DNA of 64,000 bases from Linepithema humile. Taxonomy: Eukaryota; Arthropoda; Insecta; Hymenoptera; Formicidae. Within the stretch, counting starts at the first letter, position 1. Each line of letters begins with the position of its first letter. Made by a program: the position numbers and the translations under genes. This document shows positions 51,558 to 62,905 of this stretch, in pieces. The stretch spans positions 29,027,911-29,091,910 of the forward strand of contig NC_090132.1 of assembly GCF_040581485.1 (NCBI RefSeq), written 5' to 3'. The notes beneath the pieces were generated by a model. The model ran no database searches. It was not told the origin of the DNA and worked only from the letters and a program-made list of their open reading frames with translations.

Positions 51558-54500
51558 CTAATGATTTTTAGTTGTTGAGAGATTGTGTTTTGGAGTTCTT
51601 TGCTTTAATAAAGTAGTGTAAGCTACTATATAAAAAGTAACTCCTGTAATGATTAACAGCGTGAAGATGATTAACGATGTTGCGATAAAGGTACTCGATA
51701 TGTGATCGCTGGTAATCAAACGCTGTGATAGTGAGTCTCTCCAGCAAGTCCAGGTATTATTCCAAAATTTGGGATTTGCTCGCGGATCGGAATTCTTGTT
51801 ATTAGGCGGTACCATACTTAATCTGCGTATTGCCAGAGCCATTTTCAATTTTATTGCGATGAACGGTTCTTGATGAATAATGTTGATCATCTCGCAAGGA
51901 TCATTTTGGATGTTGAAGAGACATGGCGATATCAATGGATTGCAAGAAATCTAAAAAAAAAAAAACAAATTTGTTTTCTTAATAGTCAAAACGAGTAAAA
52001 TATATTTATAATGTAATCTGAAAATTATAAAATTAAAAATTGAATATTTTGTTATACTATAAATATTTAAATATTATGTTAAAATATTAAACTCTTGTAT
52101 TTCTTTAATTTTCTACAAAGCGCACCTTTTCTTCTTCTGTCACGTTGCAATGGATCTGTGCCTGATGTCTTAGCTGTAGAATTTTTTTGGGAGTCAATAT
52201 ATCATCTGAATTCTTGACAGTAAAGTGAACTTGGGTCTTTTCTTTTTGTTGTATCGAAGCGATGGCAATTCCTACTTTGCTATGTAGCACTTTCTCAGGA
52301 TTGTACGGTGGTTGCCCATGAACTGGCTTCCCGGATTCTCCAACCCATGTAAAACGCGCCTCGGTCTCACCATTTACATATTTGAAATTTCCAATACGAA
52401 TGGCCGAGTAATTAAGAATGTCGTCGATGTTTATTAGTACTTCATGTCTACGACTGTCACCGCCGGACACCAACATTGGCCACATGTCGTAACCGTCAAT
52501 GCAAGGAATTTTTTTCCTGCGTACGCCTGCAATTTCAATTTTATCGAGATCCTTCCTTGATGTGATTATTAAATTTCTATATTTAAAAAATTTTTTAATT
52601 AAAGGTGTACTACAATAACGACTTAGCAACATTTTCTACAAGATCCTAACGCCAGCGTTTTAATTACGAATTAATTTTGTCATAATTTGCTTGTTTAACT
52701 CTTTCTAAATTATGTTAGTATTTATATAGAAATATTTCTGACAGTAATTTATAACGAACCGGCAGCAGACAATAAAGTGGGTAACCAATCGGCCATGAAC
52801 ATTAACTGATTTGAGACATGTTTGCATTGCTTGATTAAAGGGCTCCAAATTGCAGCCACTCCTCGCACGCCGCCCTCCCAAGGACTGTTCTTTATCTGGA
52901 AATATTTTAATTTCAATGGAATTAATTTTGATAAAATCATTTTCGATCAATAAAATACTTTTTATGCATACTCACACCACGAAGAGGATAATTACTACCG
53001 TGATTTTGTAAAAAACCCTCACTAGGTGCTCCGTTATCAGATATGAAGAGAATAACACTGCGCTCTAGCATTTCGCGATTTTTCAAAGCTTCTATAACGT
53101 CACCAACGCTTTGATCCAGCTTGGAAACCATAGCTGTAAGTGATGATAACAATAGATACAACGAATTTTATGTTTTGTTATCTAGTAAATTTTTATATTA
53201 CGACAAAAAATATATTTATGCCTTCGATATCTACGTCTATGATAAATTATAATTTTTATAATATTAAATTCTGCATTTCACACACATTTTTTCAACATAC
53301 AATATACAATAAAATTAAAATGTAATAGAATCGTGTTCTTCTATTTCTTTTTAATTTCATTTTATAGTTTAGATTCAGAAGAATAAAGATAATAAGTATT
53401 TCATATCTGTAGAAAACAAGTAAAGATATTACCAGCGTAAATTCTTCTTTCTGGATTCTTGATGTACGAAAATTTAGCGATCTCTTCAGCGGGAGCTTGT
53501 AATAAATCGTTCTCATTTCCGCTGTGAGGAGCAAGATGAGCTAAATACAGGAACATCGGATCGGTTGTGTTATGAGCGTTAATTAATTGCACAGCTTCCT
53601 CGGTAAAGAGATCTGTCGAATATTTGCCTATCGTGTCCCATGCGACTGACAAGTTTCGTCTCATGTCAAAGCCTTGGTATCGTATTCCAACCTAGACACG
53701 TTACGTGCAAACAAAATATTTCTCATATTTTGAAAACGTTTAAATATATAATAATTGAATACGTTGGATTTTTACCGGTTCAATAAAGATGTGATTGTAA
53801 TAATCTTGTAAGCCGTTCCAGTAACCGAAGTGCGTATCAAAGCCACGGAAAGTCGGTGTGTACTTGTGCTTGTAGTGACCCAAATGCCACTTACCTACCA
53901 TGTGTGTTCTGTAACCTGCCTCTTTAAAATACTGTAATATTATCAGGTCAATTAAATAAAGTTTATTTATCATTGACGTGTCTTGAGCAAAGATTAATTA
54001 AATTCAACATTAACATATTATTATTTATTACAACACTTTCTAATTTTATCTTGCTAACTATTTCATTGTTACTGAATTGCAACGTGAATGTTGCATTTAA
54101 ACAGTTTTGTTCTACATTATTTTGCAGAACGAAGATTTACGTGCCTCTGGCATCAATTTTTCCTTCAGCGGAAGTCCACGTGGTTCTGATCCTAATATAA
54201 CATCATGTTGCATGCCTAAGTGAGTTGGATCCTTTCCAGTCATTAGAGCTGATCTACTTGGCGTGCATAAAGCTGGTACATAATGATTGTTTAAGATGAC
54301 TCCGTTATATGCAAGAGCATCAATATTCGGCGTCGGGATCTGGTCGGAACCATGAAAACTTACGTCGTTCCACCCCTGCAAATTAGTTATTACATATTTG
54401 TTATCTTAAAATTATCATTAAAACAAGACTGTGTTTATTATATTTATTATAAAAGATAATATGCTTGTAATCCTGTTTATCTATTGTATTTTGTTCCCTA

Positions 54501-54993
54501 GATTTTTTAATACTTTATTGAAAATAAAAAGAATAGTCTGTTCGATGAGTTAATATTATAATATGTCTTATTTTTTCCTTTTAATTTTTTCCCGAAATTT
54601 AATAGCGTGTCTAATTCAAGTAAATTTGTTATAATATTGTTATCATGTAATTTTAAAATAACCTGAAGATTTATAATACACGGTAAAAATATTATTACTG
54701 CAAAAATTGTTATAAAAAATCAGAGATTTGATTAGAAATGTAATAAAACGTACAGAGAAAAGCTAAATTTCGACTTTGAGCGCTTCAATCGAAATTTTTA
54801 TAACAAAATTACTAACCATATCGTCTGCCATAATAATAATAATGTGAGGTCTTTCTGATTTCCTTTCATTGTATTCCGTATTATCGTTGACACCATCGTC
54901 TATTACAGTTTCTGAAATTGCATTTGCAATAGACAATATAATGTTCGCAAGACACAACACAAAAAACAACCATGGTAGAAGTAGTCTACTCAT
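51558..54993 (-). CDS. arylsulfatase B-like sulfatase with C-terminal membrane anchor
   Basis: Eight exons: 54993-54817, 54375-54145, 53931-53776, 53691-53433, 53133-52976, 52895-52760, 52526-52126, 51950-51558 (1,911 nt, 636 aa), all in phase. It hydrolyses sulfate esters, in the ARSB family typically on N-acetylgalactosamine 4-sulfate of glycosaminoglycans in lysosomes or the secretory path. Seen: signal peptide (LLPWLFFVLCLANIILSIANA); metal-site IIIIMADDMGWNDVSFHG; the sulfatase signature CTPSRSALMTG, whose Cys becomes formylglycine; KWHLGH; LAHLAPHSG; FISDNGAPSEG; WEGGVRG. Beyond the usual fold it has a hydrophobic helix near residues 590-616 (STFIATSLIIFTLLIITGV) and a short basic tail, predicting membrane anchoring. 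Intron 2 needs a GC donor (CCAGAG/GCACGT) to keep the conserved frame. Several insect paralogues exist, so the exact member is unassigned. Confidence 0.92.
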
Positions 54994-55150
54994 CTCGTGA
55001 ATTTTTGAAACCACAATGTATAATCATATTATTAACATCTTGCGTTACACAGCAAATATCTTATCACTTAAGGAATACAGAGATAACACATGCAATAAAC
55101 TAATTTTAAATCCTTGGAACTTAATGCTTTGTTGATAACGTCAAAAATAT

Positions 55151-55663
55151 TGTGGCGGCTCACCGCCACACCGCTGCACTGACGCGGTATAATACGCCGC
55201 GGCGCCGCTACGTGCCGCAGGCCGTCTACGATTATGAGCTTGCGGAGACACTGGGCGGTATTCATAGTCCGTTCTTATATTTAAAATCGTCTTAAGCACG
55301 GACTTATATTCGCTCTCTTCGTCACACATAGATTGTGTCTGACGAAGAGAGTGAATATAAGTTCGTGCTTAAGACGATCTTGAATATAAGAACGGACTAT
55401 GAATACCGCCCACTGCCAGGTTGCGCAGGCGGTGAAGAGCTTTCTCGCGATCAAGCTTCGATCAAAGGGATATAAAAGAGCTGCTCCGCAGATCTTTCCT
55501 CACTCACTCACTTCAAGGCGAGCTCTCTCCAGGGCCCTTGAACTGAGTCGTACTCTGCCTCGGCAGAATCTAACCAGAGACACATATAGCGTTTTCGAAT
55601 AAACGGGGTTTGAACGATCTAGGGTTGATCAATCACTATTTTACTATAAATGCAAGTCTTTCA
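55151..55663 (+). mobile_element. LTR of a retrotransposon
   Basis: About 513 bp starting TGTGGCGGCTCACCGCCACA and ending TCTTTCA, just before a primer-binding-like TTGGTGGAGAGG. It contains a TATA box (tataaaagag, near 55470) and an AATAAA (near 55599) in the expected order. Inside is a large inverted repeat: 55251-55322 is repeated in inverse at about 55340-55411. No second LTR is in the window. The end signals and PBS context suggest a BEL/Pao- or gypsy-type element, undecided. Confidence 0.6.
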
Positions 55664-56250
55664 TTGGTGGAGAGGTTGCAATGACGTCATTAACCAATCT
55701 TGGGTCGTTCAAATCCTGTATAATCGAAAACGCTAATAGTCTCGCAGTTTTCCTCACGCTGCCTCGCAAGGCGCGTAAAAAGAAAACAGAGTCCCAGCAT
55801 CGGCCGCACATTTCAACCAAGCGGCCCGCGGATACTCCACTTTCGCCGTCACCTCCTCAGTCTCTAGTTTGGAAATTGATTCCACTAGAGTTCTGCGTCC
55901 GGTTGACTCGACCACCAAGGGACACTCTTACACAAGGCGACATCCGAATTCGGAGACCTCTCCCTCCTCGGTACACGGAGCAATCCGTAATTCCGAGAGC
56001 CGAGACGGTTGCAGTTACCAGCACACCAGAGACTCGTTCCGTGGCAGTACAGACTTCACCGCTTAGAGCCTGCTCAGAGAGCAGTTGTCAGACGGAAGAC
56101 CATTTCCCGAACGGAGTTCCACCGACGCCGGGAAAGGGGCTGCAACGAGCTAACTCAATTGAACCGTCCTTTTTAGGACCCGTTCAACACACTAAGACGC
56201 GGCCGGTAATTTCTTACCGCGCCCGTCAATTTTTCTTTTGACTCTCGGCC
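55664..56250 (+). pseudogene. truncated LTR-retrotransposon internal region, gag-like ORF fragment
   Basis: Right after the LTR and primer-binding-like site, a frame from 55681 to 56241 is open for 186 codons, rich in Pro, Ser, Thr and Arg. No zinc knuckle, protease or reverse transcriptase is present. The base composition is much more GC-rich than the flanks and reverts to AT-rich after about 56290, marking the broken end. Probably the start of gag in a truncated element; the family is not recognised. Confidence 0.45.
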
Positions 56251-56450
56251 TTACACTTTTGCCGAGAAAGCGCCTCTGGCGCAATCAATTAAATCAAACA
56301 AAACTTGTACATTTACTCTATTTCTCTGACGAGGAAAAATAAAATATATTTTTCTAAGGAATTGGTTTCATAATTTCAACCAAGTCGAACACAATCCATT
56401 AGGCAATACGCCTATAAATATCTTTAAAAAAATTTATAAATAAGTATACA

Positions 56451-56682
56451 ACGTATGATAAAGTTGAAAATGATTGTTTAATTCTAACAATTAATAATGA
56501 TAATATAAGAACAAAAGAATCAACAGAGAATTTTTCAGCTGTATATATAATAATATAACATAATATACGTATGATAAAGTTGAAAATGATTGTTTAATTC
56601 TAACAATTAATAATGGTAATATAAAAACAAAAGAATCAACAAAGAATTCTTTAGCTGTATATATAATAATATAACATAATAT
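56451..56682. repeat. two tandem copies of a 116-bp unit
   Basis: The unit starting acgtatgataaagttgaaaa recurs at 56451 and 56567, a period of 116 bp, with only a few differences. AT-rich and non-coding; the reading frame it produces on the minus strand is an artefact of the duplication. Confidence 0.85.
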
Positions 56683-57999
56683 ATAATTCATATATAATAT
56701 ATATAAAAAATATATAAAAGAAATATTTATAAGTTTGATAGAGTGTAATGAACTTTATCGTGTCTTCTGTCACTGGTAGATCAGTTGTTTGCACACAGTC
56801 AAGATATCTTTCTCATATATAAATTTGTGACTACAAGATTTTACACTCAAAGATACACAGCAGTTGGGAGAAAACAGATATAAAAGTATATTTTTGACTT
56901 GATAAAAAGTTTATTAATTTCACTTTTACACAAGTAGACTTTAAATTAGAATAAATTTTAGTTATACGTGCACATTTTATTACAAATATACAACTCAAGA
57001 TTTTATTTTTTATTGATAATTAAAAATACTTTTTTTATTCAAAAAAGAACATAAAAATTTGAATATTTAAAATCATACTAAGTTAGCACAGTTTTCTGTT
57101 TACTTTATCTGTTGTATATCAGGAATAACTGTTTTCAACTTCAAAAGGTCAATCTTTATACTGATAGGTATTGAAAAATAAGAAGGGATAACAAAATCAA
57201 AGTCAAAATCAAAGTCAAACAAGAGCAATATGATTTATTTATCATTTTAATTTTGTTTAGTTAACACATAAATTTCTTAAAAACCATACCGTATTAATTT
57301 ACTTCATTAATTTAATAATGTGCAAATATAACCATTAATTTAATAATGTGCAAACCAATTTTGCTGGATATAATATGGATAATAAGTTTTGCTCTTTTAT
57401 AAGCAAATCTTACGCATTAACGATTTCCTTTCAAAGTGCTGTTTGATATTTATACACGCAACTATAACGCAACCGTAACTATAACGCAAAAAAATTTACA
57501 GACTACAATTAGTTTATGCGTTAATCGTGACGGGACCAAATACTGCGGAACTTGCGAATTCCATTTAAACGAATAAGATTAATGGACATAAACAATTTTG
57601 CATATTAAACGTATCAAAAAAATAATCATTAATATTTTACAATGTTATTCGTAGTTCCTACAAAGCTACATTCCATTTTCTTGCATGCATGTGATGAATA
57701 ATGAACAGTGCTGATTTTACGCTTTAAAATTATTGTAAAAAACAGATAAATCACGTTATCTATTGAAACAATTTGTAAATTTGTGTACATAAATTAGATT
57801 AAATTTTATGATTTATTGTTATATGTTTGAACATTAATCTTTTATTTCATAAATAATCTTTTGATTAAAATCAAATTTATATAATTTTAGATTAGTACGT
57901 ATAATAATTATTAATAAAATTTTTAGAGAAGCATATATATATTACATTAATCGAACGTAACTGCTAGAAGTTGAATCAAGAGACACAACACACGAGAAG
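56683..57999. other. AT-rich intergenic DNA
   Basis: No coding block seen. It holds a small tandem duplication (cattaatttaataatgtgcaa, twice) near 57305-57350. Confidence 0.5.
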
Positions 58000-58123
58000 A
58001 TGGGTTTCAAAATAAGTTTGTCATTTGTATTTGTTACCTTCAGCGTGTTTAGCACGGTATATCTGCGTCCAGCAAAAGGGAAAAGAAGTTTGCATCCGAA
58101 TGAAGAATATAGGATGCGTCATG
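58000..58123 (+). CDS. candidate first exon of a secreted protein (isolated)
   Basis: ATG in good context (gagaagATGGG), then a 22-residue hydrophobic signal-peptide-like start (ISLSFVFVTFSVFSTV) and YLRPAKGKRSLHPNEEYRMRHG, ending at a donor-like G/GTAGTA in phase 1. GKR followed by Ser resembles an amidation/prohormone cleavage site, so a small secreted or neuropeptide-like precursor is possible. No later exon with a matching phase could be found before the maltase gene, and a foldback repeat begins only 58 bp later. It may be the start of a gene with distant exons, a decayed gene, or chance. Confidence 0.3.
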
Positions 58124-58180
58124 GTAGTAAGTGTTATATTTCTCTCACATTAACGCACAGTGATCTTTTATTATATTTGT

Positions 58181-58345
58181 TATAGCATAAAAATTCATAA
58201 ATGATAAGGTCTGGCTAAGTTCCAAAAAAGATACTCCAATATGTTTATATTTTAATAATTATTAAAATTTTTAATATATAAACATATTGGAGTGTCTTTT
58301 TTGGAATTTGGCCAGACCTTATCATTTATGAATTTTTGTGCTATA
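58181..58345. mobile_element. 165-bp full-length palindrome (foldback MITE)
   Basis: The sequence from tatagcataaaaattcataa to ttatgaatttttgtgctata reads nearly the same on both strands throughout. It includes aaggtctggc/gccagacctt and actccaatatgtttata arms around a small AT-rich loop. Such complete hairpins are typical of foldback MITEs. Confidence 0.8.
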
Positions 58346-59407
58346 TTGTTTTTGTGAATATTTTGTTAACATATCAGACGGCGACTAAAGTGCATTGAAT
58401 TGCCTGCGATTGTATCAACACATTGGACTGTATTGCACTGCGATACTTGTTAATTTTCTATGCATTGTTAATTTTCTATGTGTCGAACACACATTGTAAA
58501 ATTTACAAAATTTCTATTAAGCTTCTGCGTGACTGAATATAATTTGGAACATTTCATTATTTTGAAGCAGAAATATTTAAAAGAATTTTTACACTTTTCT
58601 TAACACATAGACAGCTGATAATTAATTATCAGCTAGATAATTAACTAGATAATTTTTAGTTAAGTCTGCCATACCTTTTTTTAGTTCAGTAGATTAAATT
58701 TAGTGATTATAATACCTAGCAATTTGCGAAGTCTCATTGTTTATTTTGATCATCTTGGAAATCTGACTCACTCAGTTGCATAAATAATTTCACAGCTGGT
58801 TTTGATCTATACGTGGAAAAATATATGTACATAAGCATCCGAAAAAATTCTATTTATTAGACATAAAATATTAATTCGTAAGTTATTTTGTAGCATAATA
58901 TTATACACTTATCATACTATAGTTGAGTGTAATTTTAAATTGTTTCTTTATACATCATGTATTTCTGATTCAAAATATAATCTTTACGTAGCGGATAGTA
59001 AAGAAAGATAAATATTTTACACTACATTAGATACATTTACACAATAATTGTTACTTGCTTTAAAAAAATGTATGTATAAAGCTATGTATCATGATAACGT
59101 TTCTAAGAAATAAATTCTTTGATTACAATTTAACATTCAAGGAAATGGGCAACTGTGTTTAATCAGTTGATTATATTAATTAAAGAAGTTAACAGTAAGT
59201 AGTAACAGTGGCATTATAATCGCGAAACTACGATCAATATCACAGTTATCTCGGAAAAAATTTAAAAGTTGTGATAATCGTGTTCATTGATTTATCGATT
59301 TATTTTACCTCACGCATCGTCGAGATAATTTATCGAATTCCTTTATCCCTTATCAATGCGTATATTAGTGGGTAACTTGTAATCACGAGCAATCACAAAC
59401 GTCAACG
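58346..59407. other. intergenic DNA upstream of maltase
   Basis: AT-rich, no coding block. The last few hundred bases should hold the maltase promoter; no clear TATA box could be fixed. Confidence 0.5.
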
Positions 59408-62400
59408 ATGTCGCGAGTAACGTGTCTATGGGCTATTCTACTTCTTACTAGCAATGCATTTGCAACGATACAAAACAAAGGATGGTGGAAAAACATGGTA
59501 TTCTACCAGGTTTATCCGCGAAGTTTTATGGATTCAAATAATGACGGCGTGGGCGATTTAAAAGGTGAATATTTGGAAAGTTACATAACATTACTTTTTA
59601 GATTTATTTTATTATGTAAAGTATTGAAATCTTCGCGAAATTTCATGAAAAACACTAATTTGAAAAGAGAATTTGCAATTTATCAAGCAGTCAGTAAGAA
59701 AACTTACATTACATAAATAATAAAAAGAGAAGACATTTATTTTATTATTATTTGTATAAATATTCAACGATATCCATAGCGATGTAATTTTTGCTTTGCT
59801 TTATTTCGACAGGAGTGATTTCGAAACTGCAGCACTTCGTGGATTCTGGAATCGGTGGCGTTTGGCTATCGCCGATTTACGCGAGTCCAATGGTAGATTT
59901 TGGATACGATATATCCGATTTTAAAGATATCGATCCCATCTTTGGCACGATGCAAGATTTAAAGGAGTTGACTGCTCAAGCGAAGAAACTTGGCATAAAG
60001 GTACAATTTAACGATTATTTTCTGTTTTCTTTCTTTTCAAGAAATCTATAAAGAAGAGAACTAATGTCTGGAATTATTTCAATAGGTAATTATGGATTTA
60101 GTTCCAAACCATACTTCTGACAAGCACGAGTGGTTTAGAAAAAGTTTAAAGGGCGAAGGCAAATACAAAGATTATTATATATGGAAAACTGGTAAGAATA
60201 ACAATCAATCACCGCCCAACAATTGGATTAGCGTGTTCAGCGGTCCGGCTTGGATGAAGACTGCCACTCGCAATTTATGGTACTTCCATCAATTTGAATA
60301 TAGACAACCCGATTTGAACTACAGTAATCCTGAAGTGCGAGATGAAATGGAAGTGAGTAAAAGTTTCATTTGGCAGAGATTGCCGATAGAATATATAAAA
60401 AATTATGTAATAATATATAATTAATTATTGAATTTCTTAATTAATATGTTTTTTTAAGGAAGTGATTAGATTCTGGCTGCGAAAGGGTATCGATGGTTTC
60501 CGTATAGATGCCATCCCGCATTTATTCGAACGTGCAGACTTTCCGGATGAACCTAAGAGTAACGCACCAGGGGCCACTGAGCGAGATTATACATATCTAA
60601 ATCATATTTACACTACAGACGATCCACGCACATACGATATTGTAGCAAGCTGGCGAAAAGTATTGGACGATTATGCGGATTATCATAACGAAGACGAAAA
60701 AGTGAGTATAATATATTTCTTCGATCTGTATTTACTTGCACGTGTAAATTTAGATAACGAATAATATAACAAAATTATTGAAAGCCGACAAATGTAAGAC
60801 TTTTATGAAATTGACAAAAATATAATTAACAACACCAGAACACAATTTTTATATCCCATTATGTCTATATTTTATATTTTTATACTTTTGATTAATATTA
60901 TTTTAACGTTTGATTAGATAAATGAATAAAAATGTACTTTAATTCAGATAATTATGACTGAGGCTTATACCAACTTGGAGAATACCACGAAATATTACAA
61001 ATTTGGTTCTCATGTGCCTTTTAACTTCAACTTTATTATAAATGTAAACAATACCTCCAAAGCGGTAGATTTTAAACGCATTATCGATGACTGGATGTCT
61101 TATACGCCCAGTGATGGAGTTCCAAATTGGGTGGTAAGTGAAACGTACATTAATTTTTTTAAATCCATATTTGAACAAAATTATCAAAGTTGCGTTAGCG
61201 TATATCGCGAGAGATCGTAGCGAGACGAAACAAATGTAAGAAGAGGCAGGCAATAAATAATCTCTTGCGCCTCGTCCGCTCGATCTTCGGTTTTTTTTCT
61301 TAATACTTATGCGAAATGCTCTCAACTGTGCCTTCTTATGTAATCCGATTCCCAGAACATTGCTGCTTCCAGAAAACGATCTAATAAATGATCATATTTT
61401 GGCACTTCCTCGATAGGGATTCTCAATAATTTATAAATTTTTCTTTTTTAAATAAATCACTTGCTTAATATCTTGGAAATTTGGATATAAATAAAATATA
61501 ATAGCAGATTATAAATATAATAATAATAATTTCATAGATGGGAAATCATGATCGTAGCCGGACTGCGTCTCGTTATCCCGGAAGAGGAGATCAGATGACG
61601 ATGCTGGAGATGATTCTGCCTGGCATCGCAGTTACGTACAATGGCGAAGAAATCGGTATGTTGGACAAACGAGATATATCATGGGAGGATACCAAAGATC
61701 CTCAAGCTTGTAACGCCGGCAAGGATAAATATCAAAATCAATCGCGCGATCCTAATCGCACGCCGTTCCAATGGGATGCCACAAAAAATGCTGGTAAATT
61801 ATTCATAGCAATTATTTTCTAGAAAATATTTCAATTATAAAAATTATAAACTGAAAAATTTATTAAAATAATAAATTTATTAGAATAATAAATTATATGT
61901 AAAATTATTTTACATTAAAGCTGAATTTCAAGGAATACTTATTGAAAAAGTTACTTATTAAAAAATATTAAAAATCTTTTTAAGGTTTTAATATTGGTAA
62001 CCGCACATGGCTTCCGGTGCACGAAAATTACAAGGAGTTGAATTTGGCAGCTCAAAAGGTGGCCAGCGAGTCGTCTTATAAGATTTACACTTCTTTAACT
62101 AAGTTGCGTCGCAGTAAGCTTGCACTTCAACGGGGAAGTCTCAAGACGCTCGTGCAGAATAATGGTCAAGTTTTGATTGTAATTCGACAATTTGCTTCGG
62201 AAAGTGTAGTACTTCTCATCAATTTCGATGACAAAGTCGCTCAGGTAGTTGATTTGAGAGGTCAAGGACTTTCCAACAAGCTCGTGGTTGAACTTGCAAC
62301 CATCGGTTCTCCAGTCAAAGCGGGGTAAGTACATACTGAATATTTTCCCAATTTTTATTAATGTATAATTAATTATTTTCTTATATGTTCAACGATCATA

Positions 62401-62670
62401 ATAAGATACGTTAAAGAAATAAGTATCTGCTTTACAATTTTTAAAATAATGGTACAAGATATTACGACTTATAAATAAATTTATGTTTATAAATATTAAA
62501 AAATTAAATATAAAATTATTTTAGTGCAATAAACATAATAGTATATAATTAGATACTTAATATGTGAATGGAGTATATTAATTATTAACGTATATTTCAG
62601 GACGAAGGTGAAGACACAAGCAATAAACCTGCCCGGCAAAGTTTCTCTTGTTCTTGCTTCAAAAAATTGA
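59408..62670 (+). CDS. alpha-glucosidase / maltase (glycoside hydrolase family 13)
   Basis: Eight exons: 59408-59564, 59813-60000, 60086-60352, 60459-60701, 60948-61133, 61538-61793, 61985-62324, 62601-62670 (1,707 nt, 568 aa), all GT-AG and in phase. It is a secreted enzyme that hydrolyses terminal alpha-1,4 glucose from sucrose and malto-oligosaccharides in gut or glands. Seen: a signal peptide (VTCLWAILLLTSNAFA); WWKNMVFYQVYPRSF at the barrel start; region I DLVPNHTS; region II GFRIDAIPH with the catalytic nucleophile Asp; the acid Glu in IIMTEAY; region IV MGNHDRSRT; and NRTPFQWD. The length equals hymenopteran maltases (bee HBG type, about 570-590 aa). The start is the first ATG before the signal peptide. 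No second maltase copy is visible nearby, although these genes often occur in clusters. Confidence 0.95.
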
Positions 62671-62765
62671 TTATATTACTTCAAGAAATATTTTATAAAA
62701 ATTAATATTGAATAATGATGAAGCGCCCGCCAAACTCTAAATTTCTTTGTGTTAGTAATTCATCA

Positions 62766-62817
62766 CACTGACGTGAGGCTGTGTATAGACGTGTGTGGTC
62801 AGACCACACGTCAGTGT
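62766..62817. repeat. nested palindrome in maltase 3' UTR
   Basis: Outer arms CACTGACGTG and CACGTCAGTG enclose an inner dyad GACGTGTGTGGTC/AGACCACACGTC. It lies about 100 bp past the maltase stop and before its AATAAA at 62900, so it could form a stem in the 3' UTR. Confidence 0.6.
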
Positions 62818-62899
62818 TACATTATTCTGTTACTTAACGCGGGATAGCTTCGATCTATCCCTTAATATTTAATATTATTCTATTCATTGCTTTTGTTTC

Positions 62900-62905
62900 A
62901 ATAAA
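62900..62905 (+). terminator. polyadenylation signal AATAAA of maltase
   Basis: AATAAA lies 230 bp past the stop codon, followed by T-rich sequence; suitable for the maltase transcript. Confidence 0.5.

Noticed and set aside
56491..56691. Minus-strand repeated peptide frame
   Set aside because: Produced by the AT-rich 116-bp tandem duplication; no coding signature.
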